From NCBI GenBank assembly GCA_032164245.1, contig JAVMKO010000006.1:40388319-40452318 (forward strand): 64,000 nt of DNA, written 5' to 3'. Below the pieces are notes generated by a model. It was not told the DNA's origin. It did no database searches and saw only the letters and a list, made by a program, of their open reading frames with translations. A program made the position numbers and the translations under genes. Below, piece after piece: positions 48,271-59,476 of the stretch; position 1 is the stretch's first letter, and each line of letters opens with the position of its first letter. This DNA is from Sternotherus odoratus (Eukaryota; Chordata; Testudines; Kinosternidae).

Positions 48271-48330
48271 AGAATCAGACCTGCTTGGGTGTCTGATATG
48301 GATATCAGATACCAAAGCAGGTCTGATTCT
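48271..48330. repeat. Near-perfect 29-bp inverted repeat (hairpin)
   Basis: The arms at 48271-48299 and 48302-48330 pair over 29 positions with one G-T and one G-A mismatch and only a 2-base centre. The outer part of the stem is AGAATCAGACCTGCTT against AAGCAGGTCTGATTCT. It could be a small palindromic transposon relic or a transcript hairpin; either strand of the NPAS3 intron would fold. Confidence 0.92.
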
Positions 48331-49335
48331 GTCCAGAAGTGGACAGAATATACACATTACCCAGTATATAATATTTCCACATTCAGTTCTTTAGCATTCG
48401 GATCCTTAATACTTCTCACCCAGTAGTGCACAGCAGAAATGGATATGGAAATGTTGGACCCAGGAAGAAATGTAAAAGGGATGAGTGTAACATGGGAATC
48501 TGGGAGGAAAGAAGGTTTAGAAGGGAAGTATAAAATGGGGAAAGGAGTCAAGGGACATTGTGCGGGCTCATAGGGTAGATGAGCACCTCTAAAGGGTGAA
48601 GTTTTTGTAAAGGACTTTGGGGTCAGGGCTTCTGTACAAAAGGTTCTGTATTATTATCCTATTTTCAGAGAACCTGTTCTTCATTTATCATACCTGTATG
48701 ATAAAGGCAAGGTAGAAAAATTTGTCAGATGATTTGATTTCTGTCCTTGTCAGATTAGTTTGCTTAGTTCCCGATGAAAACATAAGACAAGCCTTGCAAA
48801 ATTATTTTTGAGGATTTTCTTCTCAGCATCTTTTTTCCCCACTGCCACATCTAATCTCTTTATCTATAGTTCAATTACTGATTTATATACATTGGAATGC
48901 TGGATACAGATCCCATAAGTGATATATGGTTGTTTTCTATTTGTTATATTTTATAAATAATATATACTGAACACATACTCTGAATTATGCATTACAGCAT
49001 AACAAATGATTAAATAGGCTCCCAGGAAGATATAACATGTATGGACCTTTCACAAAAGTCAAAGTTTGACAATTCTTTAATAAAGAGTAGAAACAAAATA
49101 AAATTTTCTCCTATCATGGGATAAAAGAAAGAATATGAATACAATGTTATCCTTATACTGTAATTTTCAGGTTACTAAGTCAGTGTAATAACAATAGCTG
49201 GGTGATTTTTTTTGGGACAAATAACTTATTTGCCAAAAAATGCAGTTTGCGTCAACCTGAAGCTATTTGTGAACTTGACATGCATTTGCTGAGTTTAGAC
49301 AGAAAAATAAAAATCCTTTTGGGACTCAGATGCCT
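48331..49335. other. Intronic sequence with a possible L2/MIR tail
   Basis: At 48590-48660 'gtaaaggactttggggtcag' and 'ttctgtattattatcc' resemble the 3' tail of an L2/MIR-type repeat. The rest is unassigned. Confidence 0.4.
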
Positions 49336-49339
49336 CATA

Positions 49340-49565
49340 GCAGCCTCTCATAATTTTTGTTTAATGGCTGGCACATTCACCTGGGGTGCGGCAGACCCGG
49401 GCTCTGGAAGAACTGAGTTCATTTCTCCCCCCCCCACCTACTGTGCAGAACGGATTTGAAGAGGGGTCTCCTATATTGCACCTTGCCACTACAATGAATA
49501 GTCATGGGGACGGAGAATGACTTAGTGCTTAAGGCATGCACCTAGGATGTGGGAAACCCAAGCTA
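49340..49565 (+). repeat. Degenerate tRNA-like repeat, apparently dimeric
   Basis: Two tRNA-like segments occur in tandem: 'ggctggcacattcacctggg' with 'gcagacccgggc' near 49365, and 'cttagtgcttaaggcatgca' with 'ggatgtgggaaacccaagc' near 49520. They resemble the A-box and anticodon-arm parts of an old tRNA-derived SINE. Neither can fold as a real tRNA. Confidence 0.5.
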
Positions 49566-51610
49566 AAGTCTCTGTCAAATGAATATTTATACATAGTTGA
49601 ACTGTTTCAAAAGAAGAAACAGAGGAAAACCCACACCACACTATGTGATTTGTTCAACCCAAAACAGATTTTTTTCAATTTGCCATTTTGATGTTGCAAT
49701 TTGGGGGTTTGTTTGGATCTATCTGAATTTTTCAAAATTGCCAGAGCACCACAAAATTAGTTTTTTGCCTAGCTCTGGTAACCAAATATTTTTGGTATTT
49801 GAAATAAAAATTCCAAGGAAGTTACACAAAACTTTCATGAAAGTTATTATATGTGTCCTTAATAAAAATTGCCTTTGTACTTCAAAGAAGTTCGCTAATC
49901 TGTTCAGTAAAGAAAGAACTGCAAAACGATGTTCATCTATTTCCTTTCCTCTTCATGTGCTTATCTGTCTTGTTGCAGTTTCTAGCAGAGCAGATGTGTT
50001 TGATAGAAACAGCAGCTACAGTATTGGCTTCACATATAGAAACAACAAGCAAATAAAATAAATGTGACACACCCTGAATTACATTAAAGAAAAAGGAAGA
50101 ATGACAAAAATAAATCTAACAGATGTTAAATGTTGATTACATTGAAATTTACTTGTTTAAAAAATGTTTTCAAAAGTTAACTCACTAGATTCATACTCTA
50201 ATATTTGCCAAATAAACATTAAATACTGGAGTGAATGTTTGGTCCCACCGAAGACAAGAGGAGTTTTGACATTGACTTCAATGGGATCAGGATTTCATCC
50301 TGGCTTTTTATTTGGCTACACTGTCAATAATTTCTAAACAATACAATCACCAAAGTAATACCCCTTTTTATCTTCTCTTTTTTTACATATCCTGTACGGC
50401 TGTAAATAATCTAATACAATAAAGCCTTCAATCATTAATTATCACCCAATAATCAGCTTAAAAAAACAAGGCTTGAAGTATGAGTTATTAGTCATATAGT
50501 GCTAACTGAAACACCCTTTACTTTAATACAAAGCAGCTACTCTGCTCTTGACCTATTAAAACTTTGTTTGCTATTATACTTGCCAGTGAACTAGTCATGC
50601 GGAAAGGTGTTGAGGAAATGAGCCAGTGCGTTCCCCAGGTGATATAAATGCTTTATCAAACTGATCCCTGCCTTGTTATGTAAACTATACCAGCTACCGT
50701 TCATTTTAAACAGAGAGATAAACAGATCTAATATGCTTCAGGGCATCATGCTTTATGCATGAACTGCTTTTTATTTTTATATTAAAGATTTTCTTGACAC
50801 AACCCTTTGCAATGTAGTAAAGCAGCAATATAATGTCTTAACTACAGTCACAGCAGCACCTGCAAGTTCAAAGTAGTGAGGCTGATAGTCCCTGATCAGA
50901 TAGTCCCATGCTAACCTTTTTAATTAATTCTTAATAAACAATTAATTTTTTAGTGAAATACCTCTTGTAATGAGAAAGTCTCTTTCAAAAGATAAATGAA
51001 GTAATCCACAAAGACTGAATTTATAAAATAAAAACAGCATATCCATCTATTTACAATATTTAGCTACTCAGTCTTTGCCTTCAGTTGTCTAATCTTTCAC
51101 TTGCTTTTCTTATTTATAACAGTTTTTATTTGGAGTGGTATCAAATAGAATGTTTTTAATCCTCTTATGAGTAATCTCCAGTTTATTTTTATAGCTATAG
51201 AACTAAATTCTACTCTAGGTTTTGTGGGTGTAAATTTAGAGTATCATCAACAATTTCAGTGCAGCTACTCCAGTCTTACACACGTGAAAAAAAATAAGAG
51301 CAGAATTTGGCCAGCAGTTTAAATTTGCAATATATAAATGTGAAAAAGCACAGATGCAGGCTCTGCTTATGAAAACTGAATCCACAAAAGAGCCCACTCA
51401 CACAGATCCAATGGCAGAACTGTGGGATCTTACCTTGTAAAATGAATAAAAATGCCATTGTTGTGCAAAAAAATATTTTGTACTTGGTTTAGTGCCAAAT
51501 AATTTCGTATGAACGCTTAAGTATAGTGAAAGCTGTATTCTTACAGCTACATAAACCTAAGAGAAAAAAAGCAGTGTATGTGTGTGTGCCTCACACATAT
51601 TTATTTATAT
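49566..51610. other. Repeat-poor intronic stretch
   Basis: Mostly unique AT-rich sequence. An old repeat fragment is at 50235-50315 ('tttggtcccaccgaagac', 'ttgacttcaatgggatcagg'). The segment 50380-50900 lacks repeats and contains homeodomain- and POU-like words ('cattaattatcacccaataa', 'gctttatgcatgaactgc'), so it is a candidate conserved non-coding element. Confidence 0.4.
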
Positions 51611-51615
51611 CTATA

Positions 51616-52358
51616 CTAGCAAAAATACCCGGCGTTGCTCGGGGTATTTGTAATTGGAAACTGGGATGTAAAAAGACTACAGTGGTTTTTATTAATACAA
51701 TTTTTGTTCAGAAGTCTCATTTTGTCTAATTAATTTCATTCTCTTGCATTTAGATGTGGGGGGGGGGGGAGAGAGCTGAGCAAGTGCAGGGCCGTTGGAG
51801 GGGGGGAGGGGGGGAGATTTAAAAAAAATTTAAATTCTTACCTGGGGGGGGGGGGGGAGAGAGCTGAGCGAGTGTGGGGGCTGTTGGAGGGGGAGAGGGG
51901 GGAGAGAGCTGAGCGAGTGCGGGGTCCGTTGGAAGGGGGGGGAAGAAGGAAGAGAGCTGAGCGAGTGCGGGGGCCATTGGAGGGGGGGAGGGGAGGAGAT
52001 TTTAAAAAATTTCGATTCTTACCTGAGGGGGGAGAGAGCTGAGTGAGTGCGGGGGCAGTTGGAGGGGGAGAGAGCTGAGTGAGTGCGGGGTCCGTTGGAT
52101 AGGGGTATTATTACATCATAACTATGTCACAGAGAACAGCAGGTGTTAACCTGCTTCCCAGCTGATGTTAATGGTCTTTAAAGAATTTCACCCCTAGGGG
52201 GTGTAAGAGGTGAGATTTGAATTTTTTTTTATTCTTACCCTGATTAGGACCCTAAAGCCTATAACTGTACCATATTTCAAGTCTCTAGCTCAAACGGTGT
52301 GGAAGGAGTAAGGGAACATACATACACACACATACACCATTTGACTTTTATATATATT
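51616..52358 (-). mobile_element. Non-autonomous Helitron, family H1, minus orientation
   Basis: On the minus strand the 3' end reads CCCGAGCAACGCCGGGT, then ATTTTTGCTAG, then T, a textbook Helitron terminus (hairpin then CTAG, insertion next to T). The 5' side starts in TATATATAAAAGTC; the initial TC is eroded or lost at the junction with the RTE element. The interior has units with GAGAGAGCTGAGCGAGTGCG and two AT-rich spacers. It is homologous to 44773-45641 and inverted relative to it. Confidence 0.85.
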
Positions 52359-52389
52359 ACTTGGATTACTTGGATCCGACTTGTCCTCG
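52359..52389 (-). mobile_element. RTE 3' untranslated end and short repeat tail
   Basis: After the pol stop codon only about 30 bp remain before the Helitron. They end with two copies of CCAAGTAAT. A very short 3' region with a small tandem tail is typical of RTE elements, so the 3' end appears complete. Confidence 0.65.
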
Positions 52390-53687
52390 TTACACGGCAT
52401 CTTGATTCCGCCATGAACGCAAATCGATACCGCTCCACCTTTGCCTATCTTGCGCAAGTCGATGCCATCTCTGCCCAAACATCTTGACCATAGGATCCTC
52501 CCAACATCGTCGAGGGCGACCACGCTGGCGCGGTTGTCCTCGCGGAATCCATTCTGTTAATCATACGGTCCATCTGTTGTCCTGGAGTCGCGCTACGTGA
52601 CCAGCCCACCTGCGCTTATTTTTGTAGATTGACTGAATCACATCCTTAACTCCACTTCGTTGTCGAATGACTGCGTTTGGAATGTGGTCTCGAAGGGAAA
52701 TTCCACACATTCTGCACTCCATGGCTCTTTGCGTGACTGCTAATTTGTCTTCATCGGCCTGTGTGGTGCTCCAGCACTCCGAACCGTATGTCATTGCTGG
52801 AAGAACGGTAGAGTCAAACAATTCTTTACGCAGTCGCATGGGGATCTTCGAGTCTAACAGCGAGGTTTTAATTTGATTAAAGCTACCCCACGCTGCCTTT
52901 CTCTGTCTTGCACATTCTCCATCGAATTTGTTGGTCTTCGCTAGAAGATGTCCAAGGTACATGTAGACATCCACTTCTTTCAGCACTTCACCGTTCAAGA
53001 GTATCCGTCCCTCTATGCAGTGATCGTTTTGCATCCACTGTGTCTTTGATGCGTTCATTTCCAGCCCCATTTCGCGTGAGCGCTCTTGCAGTTGTTGAAC
53101 CTTTGTTTGCAGCTCAGCGGTGTCACTGGCGAAGATAACACAATCATCCGCAAACAGGAGGTGTGTGAGATGTTCTCCGTCCACATTTATGCCTCCATTC
53201 CAGTCAAGTTTATTGAAGAGCGACTCCAGTGTAGCTGTAAAAAGTTTTGGCGATACAGTGTCGCCTTGGCGTACTCCTCTTCTGATCTGGACATGACATG
53301 GCTCGTCGAACAACTGAATTTCTGTGGCACAGTCACTGTTAAGTTCGCAAAGCAGATCAACGTAAGCCGGGTTTATTGCATGATCATGCAATGCTTTAAC
53401 AATGGCTGCAAACTCGACAATCAAATGCCTTTTTAAAATCCACAAATGCAACACACAGCGGGATTCGATATTCCCTACATTTTTCCATCAGCTGTTTCAC
53501 AGTATGCATTTGGTCGATAGTCGAGAAGCCCGTTCTGAACCCAGCTTGTTCTTTACTTGTTAGCAGCTCTAGATCTTTCTTTATCCGATTGAGAATGATG
53601 CGAGTGAAGACTTTGTAGACTTGTGAGAGAAGGGTGATCGGTCTGTAGTTGGAAAGATCTTCCGGGTCTCCCTTTTTCAGCAGCAAT
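52390..53687 (-). pseudogene. RTE-clade reverse transcriptase, 5'-truncated, nearly intact
   Basis: The minus strand encodes an RTE-type pol from reverse transcriptase motif 1 ([15 protein letters not shown]) through [42 protein letters not shown], the catalytic LLFADD (53143-53154) and the thumb. It ends in the RTE-specific C-terminus with GRPRRCWED and LAQDRQRW, and stops at TAA 52390-52392. Only two lesions are seen: a small frameshift near 53428, just after KKAFD, and an in-frame TGA at 52561-52563. After that TGA the same frame stays open for 56 more codons. The endonuclease half is missing. The protein looks closer to invertebrate (nematode, arthropod, fluke) RTE proteins than to vertebrate BovB, from memory of those families. 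Confidence 0.9.
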
Positions 53688-53688
53688 A

Positions 53689-53722
<34 letters not shown>

Positions 53723-53745
53723 GATAGATAGATAGATAGATAGAT
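53687..53745. repeat. Palindromic microsatellite (TATC)n/(TAGA)n
   Basis: About eight TATC units run into about six TAGA units with the centre at CTAG (53720-53723). The inner 48 bp (53698-53745) are a perfect inverted repeat with 24-bp arms. It directly abuts the truncated 5' end of the RTE element. Confidence 0.95.
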
Positions 53746-55570
53746 TTATTTAATCATGCTTAGTGCAAATCCCACTAATTCCACTAGTCCGATTCCTTAT
53801 TTATGCAATCATTACTCACACCTCAGTTATCTAGACAGACAGATGAGGACAGATGTGTGTGTGTTTGCATATATAGCTGTTCCTATATATGGTTGTGAAC
53901 ATGCATTTGTCTGTTTTTTGTCTGTTTTATTATATTGCTAATTTTCAGTAGCTTTTCCAGTACCCAGTTCATTACAAATCATAGTCATGTCAAAATGGTT
54001 TATGGAATATTATTTGTACTAGAGACAACACAATAAGAGCAATTACTTTAACCCTGATAAGAATCATAGGTTTATTGTGTTTGTTTAGGTTAGGATTTCT
54101 GTTTTGGAAACACTTTGCCTTTGTAAGAAATCCTACTTCCAACATACACACAGACACTCACACACACAGCACAAATGTGCACGCTTCTAATGCTGAAGGT
54201 CTCAGATTGGCAATTGGCAGGAAGACAACACAACATACTTCACTAAAAGGTTTGTTTGTTTAGTATTCATAATGCAATGTTTACTACAGGACATTTCCTG
54301 CACAGAGGCCGCTTATACCTAACTTCATACCCAACCCAAATACAAAAAATAATGAAATGTAACCAACCATCCGTAAGTCTCTGCCATAGATGGACTGAAT
54401 TATAACTTTTTAATTTAGTCAAGTAAAGAATTATTACAGTAGGACTCTAGGGCAGGAATGTGTTAATAAAATCACTCCCTGCGTTTTCATTTAAAATAAT
54501 CCCCCCAGAGCTGATTAAATGAAATATCACTTGTTTAATAACTGACAGAACATTATTTTTAAGCAGAAATGTTTTGCATAACTTCCCTTCCTATTTTTAA
54601 TTCCAGGCACAAAGCATTGAAGGCACTGACATCACACAAAGGGAGTAGAGTTTAGCACTTGGATATAGTTTGTCCTGTCATAGTGGCATCTATAATTTAG
54701 TGTGAAGCAGTGAGGTAGACAGAGCATTATCATTAGAAATCATCCTGAACAGGGATATAAAACACAGTTGCAATAACACTTGTCAGAAAGGTGACTGCAG
54801 TCAAAACTAATATCCAGGAGTTTCAAGACAAATGCTGACACTGCAGCCATTCTACAAAGGCGATTATTGCTTACTACCCCCCTACTCCAAAAAAACCAAA
54901 CCAAACTGTGAACCTTCCCAGGAGTGAACAAGTTAGTGTGAAGTTTGTATCTGGGGTATCATAAACTTTTTGAGATTTACAGTAAGTAAAGCCCTTCTTT
55001 ACCTGAATAAAGTATTTTATGTTACTTCAGAGAATGAATCAAATAGTCTTGCTGACTTAATGACTTAAAGCTATTCTGAATTTCTCCCCTTGTTATTTAG
55101 AATATATGAGCAGAGTCCTTAAAGCTGGTCATTAGCTGTACTACATATTGGTTCAGTCCTCCCCACAACGTGTAGTGTTCCTCAGCCAGCACTTATCTAT
55201 TGCCAGCGTCTTTGACTTAGAATAAAGCTGTAATTTAACAACATTGTTTTGCTGACTTCATAAACTGTGAAGCCACAGGGAACACCCCAAATCTGAAGTA
55301 CAGCCTGGGTACTTTACTTGAACACAGGTATAGAATTTTTGTTGTGTTTGCTTATTTAACAGTGACAATGAATATCTCAATAAAAAATAAAACAGAATAG
55401 TCATTCTGTACGCAAAGAAGCCCATCCTGACTTTTTTACAGCAAGACACCAATTCCCCAACCCCCGTCAATTTCTTTGTGCACATTCTCCAGGGCAGGAG
55501 AGAAGCGCTGCCTTATACAGAATCTCTTCTGATCTATGCACCATCTCACTTTTTGAATTGGCCCCTCCAG
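53746..55570. other. Intronic sequence, candidate conserved segment
   Basis: No exon or transposon recognised. The segment 54460-54640 is repeat-free, with 'gctgattaaatgaaatatca' and 'atgttttgcataact'-type words, and is a candidate conserved non-coding element. Confidence 0.4.
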
Positions 55571-55574
55571 ACGC

Positions 55575-55800
55575 ACTGGGAGACTAGTGTAGTGAAGTCT
55601 ACACTGTGCTATACCTGTTCTTTGGATAGAAGACTTCACTCTCCAGCACTGGCAATCTGGTACCTTTCAATAGCAGTTTACCTCTCTGTGCCTCAATTTC
55701 TGTAAAATGAGGATAATTATACTTATCTCCTTTTTAAAAAGAGTATTGAGATCTACAGATGAAAAGTGCCCCAGAGAGCTACTATGAATTTCTATTATTA
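55575..55800 (+). repeat. MIR-type SINE with TATTAT tail
   Basis: 'agcagtttacctctctgtgc', 'ctcaatttctgtaaaatgag' and 'gataattatac' form a clear MIR core. It is followed by 'tattgagatctacagatgaa' and a TTATTATTATTTT tail. Confidence 0.82.
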
Positions 55801-55835
55801 TTATTTTAAAAACCTGACACTTGCAGTCATACACG

Positions 55836-56009
55836 CAGGGTCATGCACAAGGGGGAGAAAGCAGGGGCATGCCACCCAAATAATCATCAGGGGCACAGAA
55901 CTCCAGTTCTGGGACTGCAGCTGGGGTGGGCAGAGCGAGCTCCTTTGGTGGGGGCACAGAACGTGCCCACCCAAAAGGGGTGAAATTTAAATTTCTGCAT
56001 GCTCCCCTG
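55836..56009. mobile_element. Short hAT-like element, diverged target duplication
   Basis: The left end CAGGGTCATGCACAAG pairs with the right end TGCATGCTCCCCTG. The flanking 8-mers CATACACG and CACACAAG match at six of eight positions. The interior is short and non-coding. Confidence 0.65.
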
Positions 56010-56819
56010 CACACAAGTCTCTGGATTAGCCAACCATGTACTTGATTAAAATAGAAGACAAAAAATAAGCAAAAGAATAGTTATTTTTCCAGCCTCTCTT
56101 GGAACTTCAAACAGCCTTGCTGATGGCATGCCACACAGGAGCAGATTGGTTTCAAATCACAGGGTGGGAAAACTGCCTCAAACAGGCCATTTGTGCTTGT
56201 ATTCCACATACTGCTATTTTATAGACCCAACTAAGACATCTTTTGCTGCTGTTCCCATTGCACATTGTCTGACAATGCATCTAGTAGCATCTTCTGAATC
56301 CTTCTTGCATGTGAAGCTGACAAAAATCCATTTTGATTCCTAAAATAAAACAGTTCATGTTACCTATGATAATAAATATGGGTGTTTCATAGTGTCTTGA
56401 AGGGGTCTTCAGAAAGAACATAGATCATGATTTGATCACCTCCAAATATTCATGTACTGTGCTGAATGGTCATATGAGAACTCAAACATTAACAGAGTGG
56501 GATTTACTTCGCACTGGACTCAACAAATATATACTGGAGAAATAAAATCAGAGTAGGAAGAGAAAACAGTTGTTACTGCAGGAAATGCAGTGATCTGTCT
56601 TGTGTGGTATTCTATCTTTAACAGTGACCAGCAACACATGGTCTAGGGGAAGGTGCAAGAAACCCCATAGTGCACAATTATGCAATTACTTGCTTGTAGG
56701 GGAAGTTTCTTCCTAAAACAATCCAATTAATAGCTGGTTTATGACACAAAGGATAAGGGACTATTTCCTTTATACAAATATTATCCTTTCAAATGGAACT
56801 GAATGTTCTCATTACCCAT
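56010..56819. other. Intronic sequence, nothing recognised
   Basis: No supported feature was seen. Confidence 0.4.
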
Positions 56820-57300
56820 AAAGATTCAATCTTATTATGATTTAGCCTCAATTATATCTTGTGGCAATGAGTTCCACAGATTAATGATGTGTTTTACAAA
56901 GAATATTTCTTTTATCAGTTTTAAATTTGTTCCCTTTCAGTTTCATTGAGTGTCCCCATTTTACAAAGAATATTCCTTTTATCAGTTTTAAATTTGTTCC
57001 CTTTCAGTTTCATTGAGTGTCCCCATTTTCCTGTCGTGTAAAGGGATAAATAGGAGAGCCCAAAGGTACCTTCTCAATACTGTTCATTATTCTATATACT
57101 ACTAAATTATCCCTTCTCATTCATCTCCTTTCTATGCTAAACATATTTAGCATCTTTCATCTTTCCTCAAACAAAAATATTCCCATGATGCGGGTCATTT
57201 TTGTCATCCAACTCTGAAGCCATTCTATATTTGTTATACTATTTCTACGATTGGGTGAGCAGAAAGCAGACAGCATTCCAGGTGACAGCAGATCATTTGT
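56820..57300 (-). pseudogene. Old CR1-type LINE 3' coding fragment
   Basis: On the plus strand, 'gtggcaatgagttccacaga' is the reverse complement of the LWNSLP coding segment found at the C-terminus of CR1-type pol. 'catctttcctcaaac' and 'cattccaggtg' also fit the minus-strand CR1 arrangement. The copy is heavily mutated and holds a later 67-bp tandem duplication. Confidence 0.6.
56892..57025. repeat. 67-bp direct tandem duplication
   Basis: A 67-bp unit beginning TTTTACAAAGAATATT starts at 56892 and again at 56959, with a single visible difference (T to C a few bases in). It lies inside the old CR1 fragment and is therefore a recent local duplication. Confidence 0.93.
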
Positions 57301-58400
57301 TTATTTTATAATAATTTCATTATTATTTTCTAAGCCATTCTTTATATATCTTTTTCTTTACTTTTCAGTAAACATTTATTACCCTACAGGACTGTATACA
57401 GCAGCTGATTTTGCCACTTCATTCTTCCTTTAGTATTTCTGGATGCATATATCTGAACCTGCTAATTTGTTGCTCCTTAATTTATTAATTTGTTCCAGCA
57501 CCTGCTCTTTTGATATCTTAATTGCTGACAGTTCTCATCTTTATCATCTTTATTATTTTAAAGAGTGTAAATGTATCTCCCCAACATAATCTGGGCAAAG
57601 AAATCATCCAGCTGAACTGCAATGTCCTTATCTTCCAGTAGGTCAGACAAATCCACCAGTTCTTTCACATCCTGCCCAGATACTGATATAGGTAAAGACC
57701 GTCTTGATTTTTTTGTGTTTATGTCTTTAGGCTATTTACTCTCCAAATTTGTCCTTAGATCTCCTAAATGCCACCTTACATTTTACATATCATAGTTGAT
57801 GCTCCTTTCCACTGGCTTCATTAGGGCTGAATTTCCGTTTTTTGAAGAATACCTGTTTGGCTCCAGTAACTTCTTGAAATTTGCCATTTAGCCAGACTGC
57901 TTTGGTTTGTATTTTTTCCCCTTGCCTCGCTTCATTAGTTTACGGGTATCAATTACTTCTGCATCTCTGTTATGGTTGCTTAAATGACTTCCATGCTCAG
58001 TCTAAAAATTTTAATTTCCCAATTTTTTTTACGTTAGGGCTCTACTTCATTAGACCCTTCATTTTTCTGAAATACCCTTTTAAAAGTTTAGAGTCAACTG
58101 TGCTCGTTTTTGGTATAAGTCCCTTCACCCACCCCAAGATGTTGAACTTAGCAATATTAGTGGTTCAGGTATAGCTATTTTTTTTAACCAGCTGGTGTAT
58201 ACTATTTAGGACTAAGGAGCAGCCTCTCCATTTATGTGCTGTAAAACTAGCAGTTCCGAGAAGCAATGATTTCAGGTGTCAAGAAATTGCTTCTTTAATC
58301 CCTGTCCAATTGTGAAGCTTGGGGGTAGCTGAAGTCATTCATTATTGCTGTTTTATTGGATGCGGTTGCATTCTGGATTTCTTTCAACATTGCACACTTA
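57301..58400 (-). repeat. Probable continuation of an old LINE, family uncertain
   Basis: Low-complexity T/C-rich text with phrases such as 'ttgccatttagccagactgc' and 'gtagctgaagtcattcatta' has the feel of a decayed LINE read in reverse. No protein motif could be read with confidence. Confidence 0.35.
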
Positions 58401-59466
58401 ATATCCTTCTCCTGATCAAGACATCTTCACATGACCTTTGTATATCTGTAAGACTTGGGATCTGCATCCAAATACCGGAGAAATAATTCAAAATTCCTTC
58501 ATCCTGACATCAAATTGTACTCATAAGAATGTAAAGATCAGTGAAACCCTGAATTATCTGCTGTATAACTCGTATTTGGTGAATGGAAGATTCCCAGGGA
58601 CAATTACTGATTTCACCTAAATGGAATGGAAAAATTGTTCAAATTTTAATGCATGTGAAATTCAGATATACACAGCATCCACTCAGAAAAGTGTGGAAGG
58701 TCTCATGCAAGCTCAGTGAATACCACAGGCCAATAAGAAGATACAGTAAACACATGGGACTAGAATGTGGTTATTGTATATGAAACATCCATGAGGCACA
58801 TTATCATATCTATTATTTAAGAGAGGAACAATTTTCATGCAGAAATTTAGAGAGAAAATTGTTTCTTTAATATTACAGATCTGTTTTCAAAATATATTTG
58901 GCTGATGCCAAAGTAGCCAATGCTTTTTAAAAGCATCTGCAGATTCTAGGTGCAAGCATAACTTCTGATTTTGTTCTTACAAAAAAATAACTACACAGAC
59001 CATTTCAAAATCACATACATTATATATGAAACAGATGCTATAAACAAAACATATACTGAATTTCCTTGCTAGCAAACTGGAGACAGATTTACAGTAAATT
59101 TACTTTCCTTCATGGCTAAATTAAGTTAGATGGAGAGGAATGAATTTCATCAAAACAATGTTAGATAATCTAACCTGGATCCTGAAGTCCACAGCGGCTG
59201 CCACCAATGCAGTCTCACACCACTGAGAAATAACACTGCTTAAAACTCCAAAGACACCAAAAAGAGTTTTGCTGAATTATCTACAGTACGTAATGTGGTT
59301 GATTACTTGGTTGCAATGAGTTCATCTCCTCATTTGCTCAGGTAAGTATTTGACAAAACAAGTGCTGGGAACAGGTACCAGAGAAGCTATCATCCTTGCA
59401 GGGAAGAGAATCATAAAACGGAGAGAAATTAGGATACAATTCACCACAAAGGCGCTGCTGTGACGT
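58401..59466. other. Intronic sequence, nothing recognised
   Basis: No exon or transposon termini seen. Confidence 0.4.
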
Positions 59467-59476
59467 TATGTACAAT

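Noticed and set aside
48142..48426. 94-codon plus-strand frame
   Set aside because: It runs through the 48271-48330 hairpin and has no motif; probably chance.
49500..49565. Possible tRNA gene
   Set aside because: A-box-like and anticodon-arm-like words are present, but the B-box and cloverleaf pairing are lost. It is a SINE relic.
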